NCBI GenBank assembly: GCA_947561395.2
Contig: OX387194.1
Location: forward strand, 11,890,048-11,954,047
DNA: 64,000 nucleotides
Direction of reading: 5' to 3'
From: Buxus sempervirens
Lineage: Eukaryota > Streptophyta > Magnoliopsida > Buxales > Buxaceae
In this document: positions 60,647 to 64,000 of the stretch, piece after piece
How positions within the stretch are numbered: position 1 is the stretch's first letter
Layout of the letters: the number at the start of each line of letters is the position of its first letter
Notes under the pieces: model-generated
Databases searched by the model: none
Seen by the model: only the letters and a program-made list of their open reading frames with translations
Told to the model about the DNA's origin: nothing
Translations under genes and position numbers: made by a program

Positions 60647-61144
60647 TTTTTTTTTATTTTTTTTGGTAAGAAGCCACACTATGTATATTCATTAATCAAA
60701 AAAAGGATTACATCAAGAGTTAAACTTCCATGGACAACAACAAAAAAAGGGCACATGATATCCTTCTTCTCGACAGAGCATTTTTCAGGGATTAACAAAA
60801 GCAACGGACCGGTAGTTAAAACCACTAATACCAACAGCAAGCGGTCTCAGTGGTATTTGCAAATGGGTCCGCACAATGGCGGATTGAAATACCCAACGAA
60901 GGGGAGAGTCCTATCATCGTTGGACACGAGACAGGAAGAAGGTAAGTAAAGGAAATTCCAATACTTACGCAAGCACAAACCTGAAATATGCAGGGCTTAG
61001 AGAAGGCATCATGAACCCAGACTTCACACACCACCACAAAAGATACATAGCACTGGCTAGACACCACACAAACAACCAAAAACCTAAACAAAACCCTATA
61101 GGGGGGAAAGACCGGATCAACCCTAATATCAAACCAAGAACAAG
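60647..61144 (-). mobile_element. 5'-truncated LINE 3' end with 15-bp target duplication
   Basis: TATACCCTCACACAA occurs at 60632-60646 and 61145-61159, exactly flanking the insert. The insert starts with a T run (poly(A) on the minus strand) followed by the reverse complement of a typical plant LINE tail. It contains only 3' UTR-like sequence; overlapping open frames are not genes. The perfect target duplication indicates a recent insertion. Confidence 0.88.
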
Positions 61145-61402
61145 TATACCCTCACACAAATGGTTATATAAGATGGGGCGTGGGTAAATCTTACGCGGCA
61201 TGGGAGTCTTTAAAAGCTTTTAAAGGCAGTCGTAGGTCCGAAGGTATTTAAGATACGGCTGTTATTTAAAATTTTAGCCGTGGGTAGTCACTTGGGGAGC
61301 ATTTGTGATATGGGATAAATTTATAGTTTAAGGGCAATTTTTTTATCAATGAAAATATCAGACCACATTTAGTTTGAATATTACATCTTTTCATTAATAA
61401 CA

Positions 61403-61545
61403 CTAACTGGTTGCATGTGTAATACTGCGCGTAGGAAAAAAGAGGTAAAAGAGAGACATAACGGTTTTATAAATGATTATTAAGTTTTTAAAAAATTGAG
61501 ACAGTTTTGACTATTGTACCCTTTTATTAATAAATTTTTTATATG
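61403..61545 (-). mobile_element. Helitron-like 3' end, antisense
   Basis: The minus strand ends GCAACCAGTTAG followed by T, preceded by GCGCAGTATTACACATGC. It aligns by eye with the last 130 bp of 39842-40076, including CAAAACTGTCTCAATTTTTT and ATAAAACCGTTATG. The end is TTAG rather than CTAG. The 5' end was not found. Confidence 0.5.
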
Positions 61546-62519
61546 GCTTGCATATATGAAGGAGAGAATAATAGAGGGATGGAAATTCTTTATAACCGTT
61601 GTATGTACAACAGCCATTAGACACTTAGCTTTTAAAAATAAAAACTTAATAATTTATTTATTTTTCAAAAATATTTCTAGAATGCAACGCCAAAGCACAA
61701 GCCATTGCACAATTTACCATGGACAACACGAACCTACCAAAATAATAAATGGGTTGCTCCTAATTTGGAGGTTGGCTTGGGTTAACCAAAAAAAACCAAA
61801 AAAAAACTTAAAGGCTTTTAGTTAACCCAATTTGGAGAATCCATTAATACCGAAACAAATGAACTTGCTTATGTACTCTGGTCGGCTTTTCAATGGGCCA
61901 ATAAAACTTTGAATTCAACCCAATAATGACTATGGATCTCGAATTTGCCCTGTCGGTTCAAATACGAATTATCTGATCATATATGGATTCACATATATTC
62001 GACCTCATAAAGATCCAAACAATTATTTTATATTTTTAAAACTTTTAGGTCATTTTACATAGGAGTATATATGCATTAGAAACCCTTTAGGGTTAGAATA
62101 GTTAAATTAGATTTTGTATAGGAATCAAAATTTTAGAATTAAAGTACTATCTACTATATTTATTGTAAAAATAAACCTATTTAATCGAATTTCAAATTTT
62201 TTATAGGATTCAGATATTAATCAGATTCAAATATTGATTTCATAAATATATTCGGATTCAAATTCGGTCACTTTATTATTGGATTCTAATATCGTAAAGC
62301 TTAATCAAATTCAAATTTAGAGCATAATAGATCCCATCTATCCAATCGCCCTAATGTCGAGAGAGGTTGCAGTTTTTTTACAGGATAGGCACGGATAGTT
62401 TTCTATTGAATAAAGGAGTCTTTTAGAGATTTTTAAAAGATATTTCGTGACAAAATAATGAGGCCAGTGAAAATCTTAGAAAATATTCCCCAATGTTAAG
62501 GAATATATTAAATATATAA
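61546..62519. other. Intergenic, nothing recognised
   Basis: AT-rich; repeated GGATTCAAAT-like words near 62200-62300. No gene. Confidence 0.5.
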
Positions 62520-62735
62520 AGTTCACCCCTTACTATCAACTTGAGCTGTTGGTAGGAAAGGTGTTCTACATGGTATCAAAGTCTTAGGTAAATGCCAAGG
62601 TCTTGGGTTCAAACCTCCACTGTCCACTCCATCCGTTGAGAAAAAATTCCACATGTAGAGCCTCCCTAAAAATGGGTTTGAGTCCGACCCACACAGTAGG
62701 AACAATGTTCTACACCCAATGTCCGCTTAAATAAT
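62520..62735 (+). repeat. SINE-like, tRNA-derived sequence
   Basis: TGGTATCAAAG at about 62570 and GGGTTCAAACC at about 62606 resemble the A and B boxes of a pol III promoter, spaced as in tRNA-derived SINEs. A 20-bp repeat (ATATAGATAAAATCAAATTC) lies just downstream at 62738 and 62778. Class assignment is tentative; no poly(A) or clear target duplication was found. Confidence 0.35.
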
Positions 62736-62849
62736 CATATAGATAAAATCAAATTCAACAAAGGATACCATTAGGGACATATAGATAAAATCAAATTCTA
62801 TTGTGTTTTTTATTTTTAGCGGGCTCAAAATTTTGTCTTTTTGTGTTTG

Positions 62850-63865
62850 TCTTATGTGGAAACTATAGTCCCACATTGGAAGTTTATCAACAATTGTGTT
62901 TATTAATAATGGTGTGCACTAAAAGGGTGTAACCCTAAAGTGAGATACTATATATTGTGATAGTGTCGAGGTGCTTTTAAATCACACGTGCGCGCACCAC
63001 TGCCGACGGTCGGGCGTGGCAAGGTGTGTGTGTGTGATTTAATATTTCCCATTTAATGTTTTATTTTATCTTAATAGGTCGACTCATGGGTTTAATTTTG
63101 GTTTAATGGGCCGACTCATGGGTTATTGTTTTTAATCGTTTTATTAACATTATCAAATGATTTGTTTTATTTTAATCTGTTATTGAAACCTGTTCCGAAA
63201 CCGTGCAAGTGAATAGTCACGAATGTTTCAGAACAATTACATTTTGGATTTCGTTTTTAAAAGGGGATATTGTGGGTTTGGGGCTTCTTATCTTTGCGAA
63301 AACAGAAACCCTCTCATCTCTTTGTCCTCCTCTTCCACTTCTAAAACTTTGTAACACTGCTGTTGTGGTTCGCCTGAGAACAGTATTTTCATGCGGATTA
63401 CTGGGAGAGGTTGCTTAACAAATGCTGAGAGCATTAGCACCAAAACCCAACGCACTGCAAATTTAATCTAAAGGGGGGTTTTAAAGGCTTTAAGCACAAA
63501 GATTCTTCAATCTTGCCTCAGTTCCATATTTGATAAGTCCTAATTTCGGTTCTATTATTCTCTATTCGATTTCTCTGTGTTTGTGATCCTGTTTCAAATC
63601 TGTCGTGTTTTAATTCCTGTATTCATCTTCTTTTGTTATTACTCATCTTCATCTCGTTTAGATTTGTTCACTTTCTATTTCTAATTTCATCTAAATCCAA
63701 TCTGTCGTGTTCGTGATTGTTTTTCTATTCTTTATTCTTTTGTTTGACATCTAGTGTTGCTGTTATTGTGTTTTATTTTATTTAGTTACCTTAAACCTAA
63801 TTATTCTCTTTATTGCAAATCTCGTCTATTTAATATATCCATTGTCTGACATTGCTATACCTTTT
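62850..63865 (+). other. Possible LTR-like sequence, no gene
   Basis: The stretch with CTATAGTCCCACATTGGAAG near 62865 resembles the start region of some plant Copia LTRs, and 63300-63760 is T-rich leader-like sequence. No terminal pair, TATA box or coding domain was verified. Confidence 0.3.
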
Positions 63866-64000
63866 TTTCATTTTTTATTTTTTTATAAGGAGACAACATA
63901 TAAATTATCTAAGAATACTGTCTTACATGACTCACCCCAGAGCATCATCTAAACAATACAATGAAAGGAAGGCAGGGGGAGAGTTCAACCATGTACATGA
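63866..64000 (-). mobile_element. Possible antisense LINE 3' end running off the window
   Basis: A T-rich run followed by ATAAGGAGACAACATATAAA resembles the reverse complement of the LINE tails at 60647 and 25842. Only 135 bp are visible. Confidence 0.3.

Overview
This is plant nuclear DNA, most likely from a woody eudicot. The evidence is AT-rich sequence with plant-style introns, group IIa WRKY genes, CPL4 and DUS2 homologues, plant L1-type LINEs, PIF/Harbinger and hAT DNA transposons, a solo LTR and Helitron-like ends. I cannot name the species.

Layout. Positions 1-4575 hold no recognised gene: a 146-bp satellite built on TACAAGTCA, a long CT microsatellite and short tandem duplications. 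From 4576 to 26929, on the minus strand, lies a very large CTD-phosphatase gene of the CPL4 type. I could place seven in-frame exons totalling 343 codons, from the start codon through the complete FCP1-type phosphatase domain. The C-terminal BRCT part is not visible and should lie left of the window. Its introns have been inflated by transposons. Intron 5 holds a 3.9-kb PIF/Harbinger element carrying a NAC-domain exon. Intron 3 (12 kb) holds an L1 LINE that was itself split by a 2.9-kb Harbinger element carrying two QCR9 exons and a second LINE fragment; joining across the 3-bp target duplication restores the LINE reading frame. Next to the CPL4 5' end, in divergent orientation, is a broken DUS2-like (tRNA-dihydrouridine synthase) copy, followed by a third Harbinger element of the same family as the second, which still has a transposase remnant.

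Positions 30.7-41 kb are intergenic and repeat-rich: hAT-like elements, a 1.15-kb retrocopy with target duplication and poly(A) but no reverse transcriptase, and a 235-bp Helitron-like element. Two complete group IIa WRKY genes lie in the same orientation at 41650-43130 (312 aa) and 55214-56343 (255 aa), separated by 12 kb of repeats. The first is WRKY40/18-like and has several W-boxes upstream, suggesting feedback control. The right end has a Tourist-like MITE, a clean 1091-bp solo LTR with 5-bp target duplication, Helitron-like ends, a 5'-truncated LINE with a perfect 15-bp target duplication, a SINE-like sequence and a possible LTR.

The strongest unusual material is the gene capture by PIF/Harbinger elements inside CPL4 introns (NAC, and QCR9 joined to LINE sequence). 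Exon boundaries were read by eye from splice sites and protein family knowledge; no alignment was run.
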